From: Batrachochytrium dendrobatidis JAM81
Lineage: Eukaryota > Chytridiomycota > Chytridiomycetes > Rhizophydiales
Reading direction: 5' to 3'
DNA: 64,000 nucleotides
NCBI RefSeq assembly: GCF_000203795.2
Contig: NW_006281101.1
Location: forward strand, 583,279-647,278
In this document: piece after piece, positions 24,401 to 35,454 of the stretch
Numbering within the stretch: the stretch's first letter is position 1
Layout of the letters: each line of letters starts with the position of its first letter
Program-made: the position numbers and the translations under genes
The notes under the pieces: generated by a model
The model's database searches: none
What the model was told of the DNA's origin: nothing
What the model saw: the letters and a program-made list of their open reading frames with translations, nothing else

Positions 24401-26733
24401 TTGCGAAAATGATGTAGAAACTAATGATCCAGAACGCATCAATGAGGATAGTTTGGATAAATTTGAAGATTCTCATGGCATCGATATCAAAAAAGCAGAT
24501 GATCTGGATAAAGACAATGATGAAGAGGATGAAATTTCAGATGAAATGGATCTTGATGGTGATGATGACGACAAAGACGATGCAGAAGCTGATGAAGGCA
24601 GTACTTGTAATGACGCTGCCAATGATCAGGTTGATCAAAAGGATGCAGATGATAACGTGAGTTGATGTTGCACAACTAATATTGAAGATTCGACATGTTG
24701 AACTAACAATGGTTTTGTATGTGAATTGTATTCAATAGAATATGGACCAGGATGATTTAGACGACACTATCCCGGAACAAATTTCTGACGAACTTTTGAA
24801 TGACACGGAAAATAACGAGGAAGAGTCAGAGTCAAGCGAGACTGCTGAAGCCCAAGATGAAACTGAAAATTCTGGAGAAGAGCCTTTAAAAACTGCTGGA
24901 GACGAACCTGAACAAGATTCTGAAAATAGCAAGAATCAAGAAATACCCAAGGGAGATGCTGCCGAAAACAACAATCAGGATCAGTTGCGTCCAAATCATC
25001 AGCCCTTTGGCATTCAAGGTCAAGAAGGCAACGATGCTATCCAGGGTGATGATACAGATGCTCAAAATGAACAGCAAGTCGATGGCGATGATGGTGAAAA
25101 TTGCACTGCTCAAGATGCACAAGGTACCAAATCTCAAGCTAAATCGCTAAAACAAAATAATTCTACAGAATCACAAGATAAAAATCAGCAGGATGTGAAT
25201 CCCCGTCGCAACGTTGGCGATGCCATGAAACAATGGCTGTCGCGTCTAAAACAAATAGCGGATTCCAGTGATCAAACCGATGATATGGATGCACTTGAGC
25301 AGGACACCAGTGCTCAGCCAGATGTAACTGGCGATGACAATTTCGAGTTTATTGAAAACGATGAAAAATCAAGCGATGCACAGGCACTTGGCGCAGCAAC
25401 AGAAGAACAGTTGGAAAAAATGGATCGTCAAGCACTTGCTGATGATAAAAACCAAGGCGACTATCAAGAAGATTCAACCATGGACGTAGATGAACCTCTT
25501 GAAGATCCAAAAACTGCCGATAAAACTATGCAATCTGAATCAAAAGAAATCCCCTTGCCCAAATCAAACGATTCCAAACTTTCGACTCAAAAGAAACTTC
25601 AAACTAATCCACAAGACAATGATGAGTCTTCAAACGCAAGTGATGAAATAGCTGCAGACACTGTGGAAAAAGATGAAGATATTGAGGAAAAGGATCCATC
25701 TGGCTCGAATATACTTGGACCTGGTGTAAATGCTTTGAAAGACAATACTCAAGCAGACGATCAAAGCATTTTTGATGATATAGAAACTGACTCGGTGGAT
25801 TATATTCAAATGCGCCATGATTTAGAGGAGCGCATGGCACTTTACCGGCAAAATGGCAATGACGATCAAATGCAGGTGTATGAGCTTTGGCGATCCTACG
25901 TCAATCTGACAAGAGATTTGGCGTTTAATTTATGTGAACAATTGAGACTGATTCTCGAACCAACACTTGCAACAAAACTCAAGGGAGATTACCGTACTGG
26001 AAAGCGTCTCAATATGCGCAAAGTGATTACCTACATTGCCAGTCAATTTAAGAAAGATAAAATTTGGCTGCGGCGAACAAAGCCGTCTAAACGCACTTAT
26101 CAAGTGATGGTTGCTGTAGACGACTCCAGATCCATGTCAGAATCACATTCAGTTCAACTTGCATTTGAATCTCTTGCCATGATTTCCAAAGCACTGGCAC
26201 AGCTGGAGGTTGGAGATATTGGAATTGTTCGTTTTGGTGAGAGTGTTCAACTTGTCCATCCATTTGAAAAACCGTTTACCGATGATGCAGGAGCAGATTT
26301 GATTCGAGCATTTACATTTGAACAAGACCGCACCCATGTTAAGCTCATGATGGAAAATGCCATGAGAATTTTGGAGCATGCACGTTTTTCCAATGCACAA
26401 TCCTCTGCAGATCTGTGGCAACTCCAACTTGTCATTTCCGATGGTATTTGTGAGGATCACGAATATGTGCGTGCACTTGTTCGAAAAGCCACTGAAGAAC
26501 GCATCATGGTCGTGTTTATCATTCTTGACAATCGCACTGAAAAGAACTCGATCTTGAACATGACCAACGTCTCGTACGAATTTGACCCAGCAACTCAGCA
26601 GCCAACCCTCAAGATGGACCGATACATGGACACATTTCCCTTTGATTATTATGTGGTTGTACGTGACATTGAACGTCTTCCTGAAATTTTAGCAGAAACT
26701 CTTCGTCAGTTTTTTATGTTTGTCAGCAGCTGA
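9477..26733 (+). CDS. MDN1: Midasin, dynein-related AAA+ ATPase of 60S ribosome assembly
   Basis: Eight exons (9477-10797, 10879-12062, 12122-13408, 13483-18207, 18283-19287, 19369-21582, 21675-24656, 24739-26733) join in frame to 5,570 aa, close to human midasin and longer than yeast Rea1. Six AAA+ modules are visible by their Walker A motifs near residues 420 (GPPGAGKT), 758 (GETGTGKT), 1213 (GPTSAGKT), 1512 (GETGCGKT), 1928 (GSPGVGKT) and 2251 (GPTATGKS). Modules 3, 4 and 5 have strong Walker B motifs (LLDE[IL][SN]LA-like); module 6 has LLIDNVN without the Glu. A long helical linker follows, then a D/E-rich region (about 4,630-5,260), then a C-terminal MIDAS domain with D-x-S-x-S (DDSRS, from about residue 5,366). 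In the family this motor strips assembly factors (Rsa4, Ytm1) from pre-60S particles in the nucleolus and nucleoplasm. The start is the first in-frame ATG. Confidence 0.97.
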
Positions 26734-26838
26734 TTCAACTATTTTCAGATTGCCAACTACTTTATACTATAATAAAACCATTTTTGAAATATTCAAAGCA
26801 GTCGACTATTTCTATATTGCATAATTCATTTGAATGTT

Positions 26839-27911
26839 TCAAAACGACAATTGTGTGATTTCTCTTCGCACAGTTTGCGAATTGATAAAGACTGTGCTGA
26901 TTTGGCAAGACCCATCGCTTATGACCAAACGACGAAAATCGTTGAGAGACCCAGAGCATCCAAAATATACTGATTTGGAAGCCACCAGTCTATTTAAATG
27001 GTGTTGAATATCATTTAATGTTAACCGAAATATTAAAATATATACACCGAGTTTATATTGAATTACAAACACTTACACAATGCCACCTGGCTTGACCACA
27101 GCTTTGATCAATTTGAATAGATCCGCTTGGCATTGTGCTTCGTAAATAGTTTCCGAGGTCAAGATAACATCATATTGCCTTATTGGAGGGCTAGCTTCCA
27201 ATAAATTCTACAAAACACTTGGATTTAGCAACAAATAGGTGCCAACTCCACATGAACTCGGCAACAGTAAAAACATACCAGCATACTCTTCCAGTCTCCC
27301 GAATAAAAGTTTAGCTGTGCAATATACTGATCGCAAACAACCTCTGTTTCAAACGATCCTTCAGAAATATCATTTTGCACAGGTTGACAAATGGTATTTA
27401 GCAGAATATTGGGAATAGTAACCATGCGTAACACAGGCTCGTTATAATCTTGAAAATCCACATGTGCACCGAGTTTTAAACAGTAAATCCCAGGAAGAGC
27501 TGATCCACATCCAAGCTCTAGTACTTGAAGTCCGTGCATAGATGAAGATCCGTAAGTCAGTTCTAGATAGGCAACCAAGTCAATTGAACATTCCCATGTT
27601 TTGAGTCCTCCTTCGTAAACACCACTAATTAGATCGCTTTGCTGTTCAATACTCTCAACTAGCTCGTTACTGGCCTCTCCAGTCAGTGTTTCAGTAGATG
27701 CGATTTGAAACTTGACGTCAGATACGCTTCTTCTAAACAGGGTGGTTGATGGCGAGCATTGAACTAATTCTCCAAAAACATGCTCTGGCTGAGCTGTGGA
27801 CTGAATAGTTAATAGTTTTGCTGAAAGTGCATTCCTTGGCTTTGATTCATGCAATGCTGCAGAAGGTTTTTGTCCAGTACTAACATCTCCAAAATCAAAC
27901 TGAAATGACAT
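26839..27911 (-). CDS. HPM1: Protein-histidine N-methyltransferase (Hpm1/METTL18)
   Basis: Three exons on the minus strand (27911-27279, 27207-27077, 26989-26839) give 304 aa; all joins are GT-AG and in frame. The core is a class I SAM-dependent methyltransferase. ISGVYEGGLKTWECSIDL (about residues 95-113) is the hallmark of the family, followed by SAM motif I VLELGCGSALPGI, then VILTSETIYE, and a C-terminal SKSVYFGCSG strand-turn. Yeast Hpm1 and human METTL18 methylate a specific His of ribosomal protein uL3 (Rpl3) and tune translation. The N-terminal ~90 residues are variable, as usual. The stop codon lies 105 bp from that of midasin (convergent), and the start is 131 bp from the divergent chorismate-lyase-like gene. 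Confidence 0.9.
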
Positions 27912-28042
27912 GTTTTGTATCGACTTTTGCTAATGAATAAACATTCAAAAATATTGTCAATGCAGTTTTTGGCAGAATATTCTGATCAAAACTGAATATT
28001 AACGAATAGCAATTTCACTAATTTTTAATTCTAACCCAATAA

Positions 28043-28821
28043 ATGGTTGGAATGTCAGCAAAAGATGATTCGTCTGGAAGAAATGCAGAGCTTCCAGGGC
28101 ATTTGGGTGACATTATGTCATCCAGGGAAACTAGTACCATCATTGATGGCGACTATACACCACTAGAGAGAATTCTTTTGACTGCCAACGGAAACCTACA
28201 ACGCATACTAAGCTCATACTTTAATGCCAAAGTGACTGTTGAGATCTTGCGTAATGAAGTTGTTCAGGATACGGATAACAAGGAGATCATGCTGTTTGAC
28301 AGAGAAGTTGATATTCATTGTTTGGGAAAGGTTCGACTATGCTTGATTTGGTATATTGATTAGTCCTTAAAAACAGTATTTTAATCTTGGACAATGTGGT
28401 ATTAATTATAGATATGCTGCAATGCAAAAAGTAGTATTACGCTATCCAGTCCCAAATACATTGAAATGATCAAATCTAATCAAGTTGGAATTGGTCAGCT
28501 CTTTAGGTAATGCACTGCCCGCTTTAATCTCGTTTAAATGTATTGGATTGTAAATTCTGATTCGGATATTTGGTTATTACAAACAATAGATACGTAAATA
28601 TCCTACCAGAGTTTGAACTACTCATGGTACGTCGTGACAAAGACTATTTGATTCGTAAATATTCGCTGGAAACAAAGGGCATACAGTGCGTGATTACAGA
28701 ATCGTTTCCAAACCACCTGTTCAGCGATGGTCTAAATTTGGTAAATCTCTCCAGCAGCGAACATGATTCTAAAGCTTCACATTTTCGATCCATCAACGCT
28801 CTATCTCCGCATCTCATATAA
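28043..28821 (+). CDS. Chorismate-lyase-like protein (PF01947/DUF98 type)
   Basis: Three exons (28043-28330, 28412-28506, 28590-28821) give 204 aa. The first donor is GTTCGA, chosen because it restores the frame and the family pattern. The N-terminal motif TPLERILLTANGNLQRILSS and the C-terminal block IRKYSLETKGIQCVITESFP match the fold pattern of PF01947 proteins (for example mycobacterial Rv2949c, a chorismate pyruvate-lyase) and more distantly UbiC: an N-terminal RxLLxxNGxxxRxL helix and a final R-x-Y...G...ITE-x-F strand pair holding the Arg and Glu expected at the active site. Such enzymes convert chorismate to 4-hydroxybenzoate and pyruvate. Activity in this fungus is inference. There is no clear mitochondrial presequence. 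The gene shares a 131-bp divergent promoter with HPM1 and converges with EME1. Confidence 0.65.
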
Positions 28822-28952
28822 TTGTACCAAGTGCTTCACTAAAAGAATTAACTTGGACAAAATAAAGTAAACCATTTGTGTTTCTGATTCAAAAGTTCGT
28901 TCAATGAGTTGGCATTTTTCGCTTAATTGGTACCCTTTAACGATCACTCTAT

Positions 28953-31455
28953 TTATTTCATCAATTCCGAGCCATCTGTACAACAAAATACAGCACTCAC
29001 TTGCTTTGACAACGATAGCCCAATGGCATGTCCAGTACCGGACGCCTTGATTCCTACCAACAATGATTCTGCTTTTTGTTTTGAATCACACGCGGCATAT
29101 GCTTGCATTAGCTTGGAAAAAGTGGGATATTTTTCACATATTGCTGCTGCCTTTGCACTAGTAACTTGCGGAATCTGCTCCAGTGCTTTTTGCCACGAAT
29201 CGCTTGCGCTCTTTCCAGTCTTGACTTTATCTCCAAAATTCATATTAAGTGATGTCATGCTTCGGTGTCTAAATGAGTAGTATGAAACAAAATATCGTGT
29301 CAAATATGAATTCGTATCTATTCAATGGCTTCAAAACAAGATGCCAATCCGTTGCAACGTGTCAAATCACAAACGTATTCTTTTGCGTATCTGTACACTT
29401 ACCGTTGTTCAGGAGCAAATGCAATCTGTTCAGTATAGCTTACGATCCATGATGCTGTTTCTGCAGACTTTGTAGAATGAACATAGCATCTTCCTTTGGT
29501 AGTAAATTGAAGACGAACCAAAAACTCATCTACTACTTTTCGGCAAGGTAAGCCGTCATCAATGGGTGAATGCATGCGATTCTGAGACAGTGGAGGTTGA
29601 TTACTAGATAAATCATTCAAGCCTATTAATTCTCCATTTTGATTGCATGTGCTAGCAATCGCAGCTCTGCTTTTGTTGGCCTCAATTAATGCAGAACGGA
29701 TTTGACGGGTATAATGAGCCTGATGACTTTTTTCACGTTGTTTGTAAAATGCATCCAAATCTTCAATCAGATAAATGATATGTGATCCAGGGTAACTTGT
29801 CATCAAAGACTCAAAATGCCTCAATAGTGCCGTAGTAATGCATAGTTCAGCCAGCTGCTTTCCGGTTAGTAGTACCAGTACATATGGCTCCGTACTAATA
29901 TAGGTAGGACGCACATCCCATAATGATAAATCCTCATTCCAAGTACGATTTGTTTTGCGTCTCCATGTGATGATTTTTCCTGAAACTGTAGCATCAACTA
30001 TTCTTGAATGCGCACCACATTGCTGGATCGCGTCAATACAAAACTTTCCTAAACTGCTGGTCTCCCATTCGGAAGAGAATTCAACAATAATTTCAGTAAT
30101 ACAGTCTGCCTTTCCACGAAGCTTATTTGATGACTGCACTTGCTTGAGAATGCGCCTTTCTATTTCAGCAGCTTCCTATAAAATATAAACGTCAGTCTAC
30201 TGCCATTATCTGAGAATGTGCACTGAAAAAAGCCAAAAGGCTCGTTTAAAAAAACTTTAAACTATATCATTCTTGCATAGTAATAAAAGTGTGCCAGACC
30301 TTGAGTTGTTGTTTTTCTGTTTTTCTACGCTCTCGCTCAGCTTGTTTTGCCTGCTTTTCTGTTTCCTTTTTCTGTAATGTTGTTTCATCAGACATACTGT
30401 TTGAAGACTTTAGTCCCGTTGATCTATTTTCTTTTAGTGATTTTAATGTGAGATGTTCTTTAGAAATGATCCGCGGTGGACTCGACATGTCTGTCATTTC
30501 ACTTTCTAATTTTGGTGACATGTGTGCAATAGGTATCAAAGCCAAGTCAGTTTTTAGATTTTTGTAAACGGCTCGACTCGACTCAAATTCTAGGTCAGCA
30601 AAGACGTGTCTTTGTTTTGGAGGTGCTTTTGGAGTTATCGCATTGCACTCTTCTTCAAAGCAGTCGCTGCTGTGATATGTATCTTGAGTTAGGAGGTGCG
30701 TGTTGATAATGTCTGGATCGCTAGAGTCAAGCGATATGATGTGCTGAACAAGTTGGGGTGATGTCAAAGCGTAAGGTGTTGGGTTGATTAGTTGGCTGGA
30801 GCGTGGTGAGGTTGGTCCTAGATTCTGAAGCAATCCAGATTTCTCAGCAGCTATTTTTTCTGGTCGTTTGGAAGGTATAAGAACCGAATTCTGAACAAGA
30901 TCCTGATCATTCATCATACTTTGAGCTAAATCGGCCAATTTTGAGTAATTGATTGGCTGTTCTATCAACTCGGTAAAATGTTGAGTGAGAGTATAGAAGT
31001 TAGGGTTTCGTATAGTGATCCAAATCTATGATAATAGTATTCAACTCACATACTCTGAGAGTTCTTTCTAGTAGGCGAATTTGGATATGGAGTGTCTGAA
31101 ATCAATATTGCATCCAAACAGTCGGTTGAATGACATTGCCTTGGAGTTTGATGTAAATCATCCGACTGAGCCATATAATGCTTTATGGTGACTAAACTCG
31201 GATCTCGCTCGGTACCTTCTAAAAACTAGATACAATAATCAGAGTATCAGTATCTATAGAATCAAAGGCATATCATTGCAGTGAATTGGCTGATTCAAGT
31301 CAGACCTGTCCGTCGAATATCCGATTGATAGTTTGTTCCAAACTCCCAGTTTTTGATAAATCCACAAGTGCATTAGAAAAAGTTGTTCCAGGACACATGG
31401 CAACAACATGCTCTGCCCATTCTTTCAACAAACTCTCTGTTGGTTTTCGATTCAT
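28953..31455 (-). CDS. EME1: Eme1/Mms4-type subunit of the Mus81 endonuclease, with N-terminal CUE/UBA-like segment
   Basis: Five exons on the minus strand (31455-31306, 31225-31054, 30961-30300, 30175-29403, 29268-28953) join in frame to 690 aa. The C-terminal half is an ERCC4-type domain (LVLLTGKQLAEL..., LIEDLDAF) lacking the ERK-x3-D nuclease signature, then helix-hairpin-helix segments (QIPQVTSAKAAAICEKYPT) and the family-like ending CTDGSELMK. Non-catalytic Eme1 pairs with Mus81 to cut branched DNA at stalled forks and recombination intermediates. A Lys/Glu-rich coiled coil (QKKETEKQAKQAERERR) precedes the nuclease domain, as in Eme1. The first exon encodes MCPGTTFSNALVDLSKTGSL, which resembles a CUE/UBA helix bundle. 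If that exon belongs elsewhere, the next ATG (31174) gives 623 aa. Convergent with the chorismate-lyase-like gene. Confidence 0.82.
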
Positions 31456-31593
31456 ACAAGATAAATATCCAGTATATTTGGTCAAGTTTTGGACTCGTTC
31501 ATATCTGGTTAATGAACATGACTACACGTGATATATCCAGTAGTAGTGGTTTAATGGTCATCTAGATTCAAGTTCTTTGGCATCTAGTCATTA

Positions 31594-32094
31594 CAGTTGT
31601 ATTCACGTAAAATAAAATACCAAGAAAAAGTGTCTTGTGTTTTGAACTCTAATTGACTGGTTTTTGTGTTCATTTCTGTAAAACACTGAATGTTTACATC
31701 ACAATTCCAGTCAGTCATACTTGTTCAATCTCCAACTCTCCTTTTATATCAACCAAATATTGGATGATTGACATGAAAACAACAGCTGTATTTCCAAGAT
31801 TGTTCTTTTGAACTAGAAACGCGAACGTATCCATGAGTTTAGAATACAGCAATGGTGAGTTGTATTGGCAACAATCGAGTCCAATATTTGGAGTTGGTTT
31901 CAAACTTGACGATCGTACAATATATAATTTTCAAACGAGGACAATCTCAGTTCAAAACTATAGTTTAATACTGTGTATTGAACAAGCAGACAATTTGTAA
32001 CAAGCACCAGTATTTGACCATTATTTATTACAAACCAAGAAACAATCAATGCAAGATAAATGCAAAAGTGCTCCGTTTTACGTGAGTACGGCTG
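31594..32094 (+). mobile_element. MITE-like element, copy C, flanked by TA
   Basis: A 501-bp element whose ends are CAGTTGTATTCACGTAAAAT and, on the other strand, CAGCCGTACTCACGTAAAAC. A TA dinucleotide immediately flanks both ends (31592-31593 and 32095-32096), as expected of a TA target-site duplication. The internal sequence matches copies D and H, including gatcgtacaat, aatctcagttcaaaactatagttt and the caatttgtaac block near the right end. It lies between the EME1 start and a small membrane-protein gene. Confidence 0.8.
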
Positions 32095-32223
32095 TAACAC
32101 AATAGGGTCAATAAAAACAAGATTATCCTATATTCAGGATAATGAGAATTAAGGACTAGCACACTCAGTTGAGAGTTATAGCAGATGCAAACTGGTTTAA
32201 AAGATGAATATGTGAATGGTATT

Positions 32224-32685
32224 TCAAGAACTTTGGACTGTTTTGTTAGTATGACGGCGACTGATGGTAGCAGTTCGTTGAGTAAGTCCTTCCTGTTCAA
32301 GCTCAAACCGCCGCTCCTCTTCCTTCAGCCTGCTATCACTATTACGCATCCATCGCAACAGAACCAAAATGCCAACAATTATGCCAGCAACAACAAATAT
32401 GCTTCCAAGAATAATCAGGAACAGAGTTGCAGCAAAATGATAGGTTTTAAAGCCACTTGTATGAGACTGGTCTGATGCAGAGTTTATAGGTGCATTGTCA
32501 GTGGGTCTGTTTGGCTTGAAGCTGTTTTGATTGGGAAAGGGTTTGTGTAAGCTAGAAGGAAGCATGGCACCGTCTGGAACAACTATCTGTGCTACCAGAG
32601 CACATGGAAGAGTTAAAAGAGATAGAAGGAGCGATGACAGCATTGGCATGATGAAGGCAGAGGTGAATGCTTGATAGCCGGCCAT
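32224..32685 (-). CDS. Small single-pass membrane protein, function unknown
   Basis: Single-exon gene, 153 aa from the first ATG (32685); the frame extends five codons upstream through a non-ATG codon. Residues ~8-32 form a hydrophobic signal peptide or anchor (MPMLSSLLLSLLTLPCALVA). A Pro/Ser/Asn-rich extracytoplasmic stretch of ~45 residues follows, then a strong membrane helix (about 85-108: FLIILGSIFVVAGIIVGILVLL). The charged cytoplasmic tail (LKEEERRFELEQEG) ends QSS. I recognise no family. The layout suggests a type I single-pass protein of the secretory pathway or plasma membrane. It lies between EME1 and RAP1 on the same strand, with 160 bp to the RAP1 stop codon. It could have further upstream exons. 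Confidence 0.55.
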   Translation of the reverse strand: MAGYQAFTSAFIMPMLSSLLLSLLTLPCALVAQIVVPDGAMLPSSLHKPFPNQNSFKPNRPTDNAPINSASDQSHTSGFKTYHFAATLFLIILGSIFVVAGIIVGILVLLRWMRNSDSRLKEEERRFELEQEGLTQRTATISRRHTNKTVQSS

Positions 32686-32845
32686 CTGAGTAAAGTTCAA
32701 ACTCTAGTTTGAGTTGTAAAAGTAGCAACTTGTGGTGGTTAAGCAAACGACACTCAACACAGCCATGAACAGTGGCCATCACGTTATCATCGAGCAGAGA
32801 ATATTATCTTTGTACATTCTAAGCCATTGCGTCAAAGCCAGTTTA

Positions 32846-34770
32846 TTAAGATTCACTTAAAAACTGAACTCGACGCTCGATACTTTGACTGCTTTTTGTC
32901 GCTTCGACTCTCTCCAAATCAATCGCATTTCCACTAAACAGTCGTTTATCGTCCTTGGATGTAAAAATCCATTGTCGAGTAGTTTCCTCGAGCAAGCTAA
33001 TATTAAACTGCACTGATAGTAATCTTCGGGCATGCTCAATCAACCCAGAAGACATCATCAGTGCACGCATTACATCGCGTTTACAATAGTTGGCTTCTAT
33101 GGCCTCTGCAAGAAGTGCGTTGACATCTGAAAAAAACATGGCCTTGGCAGACATTTCATCCATACGCTTCTCAACTACGTTTTCTTTGTCTGAATCGTCT
33201 GGTGCATTTTGCTTGGTTGACTTGTAAACTGGACAGGGTGATGAAAACTTGTCCTGCACATCAGATTCCGAGTCATCGCTATGTTCAAGTCTATCCATGC
33301 CACTGGTTTCACCAACTTCAAAACTAGACTCTGAAGAATCATGCCCTTCATCAAGCTGAGATTCTTGAGGCATATTCATAACATGTCTGTGGTGTGGCGA
33401 TCGAGTTACATCTTCAAATGCAACAAAATGATTATCTTTAGGTGTGACGTCAAGACGATGCGCATCCCTTCCTGACTGTTCGTCTTTCTGTGCAAAAGTT
33501 GAATAGTTTTCAGCAGTTATTTTGCTGGTTAGATTAAATCCGACATCATTTGTTCGACATAAAAAAGATAAACTATGTACATTCTGGTCATTACTATCAG
33601 CTGCATCTTCAAAAAATGTGTGTTTTCTTCTTGATAATGGTCCACGTAGTTTTTTGATGGTAGGCCTAGTAATGCAGTGTGATGGTTATTGTTTTTAACG
33701 CATGGTCTTTCTGCAACAAGTATACACTTTTATACTGTACCTTTTTAATTCTGAAGTTGGCAATTGGCATTTAAAACTCGATTCGGCTTTTTGGACCAAC
33801 AAACCATGGTGACTGTCACCATGATCATGTGCGGTAGCTGAAATTGAAGTTGGGTCATTACCATTTAGTTGTAAGCGTATTTGTGTCGCTCGTCTAATCG
33901 CAGATCGGGTCATACGCGCATCCATTTTATCTTCATTTGCCCCCTCGAGTTGAGGCGACATTCTCGGAATAATCTTTTTAACTGCACGATCTCGCCAAGC
34001 TTTCCAAGTATGGCGTGGATGCTATCAATAAACAAATATTCAATTAGAATGTACAAATCATGTTTGAAACATTCAAGTAGAATATGGTTTGAAATAGGTT
34101 GCAAGTTGTAGCATGCATTCTTGTACACATTCGACATATTAGACCTGTATTCTACCTGTGCTGCAAAATCCTGATACAGATCATTTCCTTTGAAATGCTT
34201 CCCTTTGTTTTTAGCAAGCATTTCATACAGCAAACGGTCGTCTTGTTCGTTAAATTGTACTCGATGTCTAAAATGTCCAAGTATACATAATATTACCTGA
34301 AAGCATTTAGCAAATAATAGATTCAAAAATAGTCATTCTGGTAAACCCCAACACGTACATGATACGAGCACTAGTTGTTGGTATAATGTAGGGGTCACTT
34401 GGTAACAGACATCCAGCCTGAATACAGTCATCAATGTAGCAGCACTGGAACGTATTTGGATTGGTGGTTGGGTGATATATGCCAACAAGATTCATAAATG
34501 GTTCTAAAGCCTCTGGGTCAACCACGCCTCCATTATCCTATAATGGATAGTCTGTTGTAAGAGTCAATGTGCCAAAGGAATATAGCTGAACACTGGCTAT
34601 CAATCCAGAAATACCAGTTGAATCAATGCTGAATAACTTACTTGTATTCCTGCACACACATGCTTGTGATGCACTCCAAGAGTTACAGTAAACACCAGTG
34701 GATTTCCTTCATCATCTACAAAGATACCAGAAGATCGCTGCTTATTCCTGGATGACGATCTACGCATCAT
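32846..34770 (-). CDS. RAP1: Telomere protein Rap1 (BRCT-Myb-RCT)
   Basis: Five exons on the minus strand (34770-34642, 34537-34359, 34267-34156, 34021-33741, 33665-32846) join in frame to 506 aa. Residues ~15-100 form a BRCT domain, starting FVDDEGNPLVFTV, then HKHVCAGIQDNGG and the YIDDCIQAG helix. Residues ~103-160 form the Rap1 Myb domain (FNEQDDRLLYEMLAKNKGKH...HPRHTWKAWRDR). Residues ~400-500 form a helical Rap1 C-terminal (RCT) domain (MFFSDVNALLAEAIEANYCKRDVMRALM...EHARRLL). A Ser/Asp-rich linker separates them. The BRCT-Myb-RCT order is diagnostic. With a single Myb repeat it resembles human or fission-yeast Rap1, which reach telomeres through a TRF/Taz1 partner, rather than budding-yeast Rap1 with its double Myb DNA-binding domain. 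Starts at the first of two adjacent ATGs, 50 bp from a MITE. Confidence 0.9.
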
Positions 34771-34820
34771 GTTTGTCTAGTCAAATGAAAACTTTGGGAA
34801 TACAAATTATTAATTTTATT

Positions 34821-35454
34821 GTCAAATTCACGTAAAATAAATTTTATTTTCGAGTAAAATATTGGCCAACTTGTTCAGTTTTTTACTACAGATTGACTTT
34901 CAACACACCAATCATCATATAATACAAACTATAAGTTTAAACTGATGCTTTACAACTTGAATTCTGGATTTGTTTGAATAGTCATACATTGTACGATTGT
35001 CAAGTTTGGTACCAGATTCATCCATTTCAATCTAGACATTGAATTTGTTTAGATATTGTCAATAAAAGCTTGTACACATTTCTTGTCAATCTGTCTGCCA
35101 CTCACAAGTGTTGGTGTTTGTATGTAATATTGTTATCAAGATCATTGACATTGCTGGTCGAGATATTTGCACTTGGTAAAAGTCCACAAGTGCGTTCACA
35201 AAGTCTTGTTGTCCAGGTGTTGATGACTACAGAGTTGTCAAGCCATTCATAAATGATTTGACGACAATGTATTATAGAAAGTAGAGATTCATACATAAAA
35301 GGACATGTTTAAATGCTAAACACCACTCAAACTGTTTCTACACGACGATTCGAAAAAAACACAATGTTGTCCAGTACATCAACTCAATTAAACATGACTG
35401 AATGTTCATTACACAAACTTTTATTTAGTGTTCCATTTTGTGCAAATACGACTA
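34821..35454 (-). mobile_element. MITE-like element, copy B' (inverted copy of 4613-5247)
   Basis: A 634-bp element almost identical to copy B when read on the minus strand; in the stretches compared by eye there are only scattered substitutions. Its ends carry the same imperfect terminal repeats (TCAAATTCACGTAAAAT at left; TAGTCGTATTTGCACAAAAT on the other strand at right). It begins 50 bp upstream of the RAP1 start codon, so it forms most of the RAP1 5' flank, and it lies 182 bp from the ELMO stop codon. Confidence 0.8.

Noticed and set aside
24171..24476. Hydrophobic 101-residue open frame on the minus strand in the MDN1 acidic region, looking like a membrane protein
   Set aside because: It is the antisense shadow of Asp/Glu codons, which read as Ile/Val/Leu/Phe on the other strand.
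23836..25800. Asp/Glu-codon-rich (gatgatgac-like) tract as a microsatellite or separate repeat locus
   Set aside because: It is the conserved acidic region of midasin and lies in frame across exons 7 and 8.
28961..28986. A possible extra splice (gtgagt...tacag, about 25 nt) near the EME1 3' end that would open a 60-residue C-terminal extension
   Set aside because: A 25-nt intron is shorter than any other here. The unspliced reading ends in CTDGSELMK, matching the usual end of Eme1 proteins.
31054..31174. EME1 starting at the ATG at 31174 as the preferred model
   Set aside because: It remains possible, but the frame continues upstream through a typical 80-bp intron into another coding-like exon, so the longer model is preferred and the alternative is stated in the entry.
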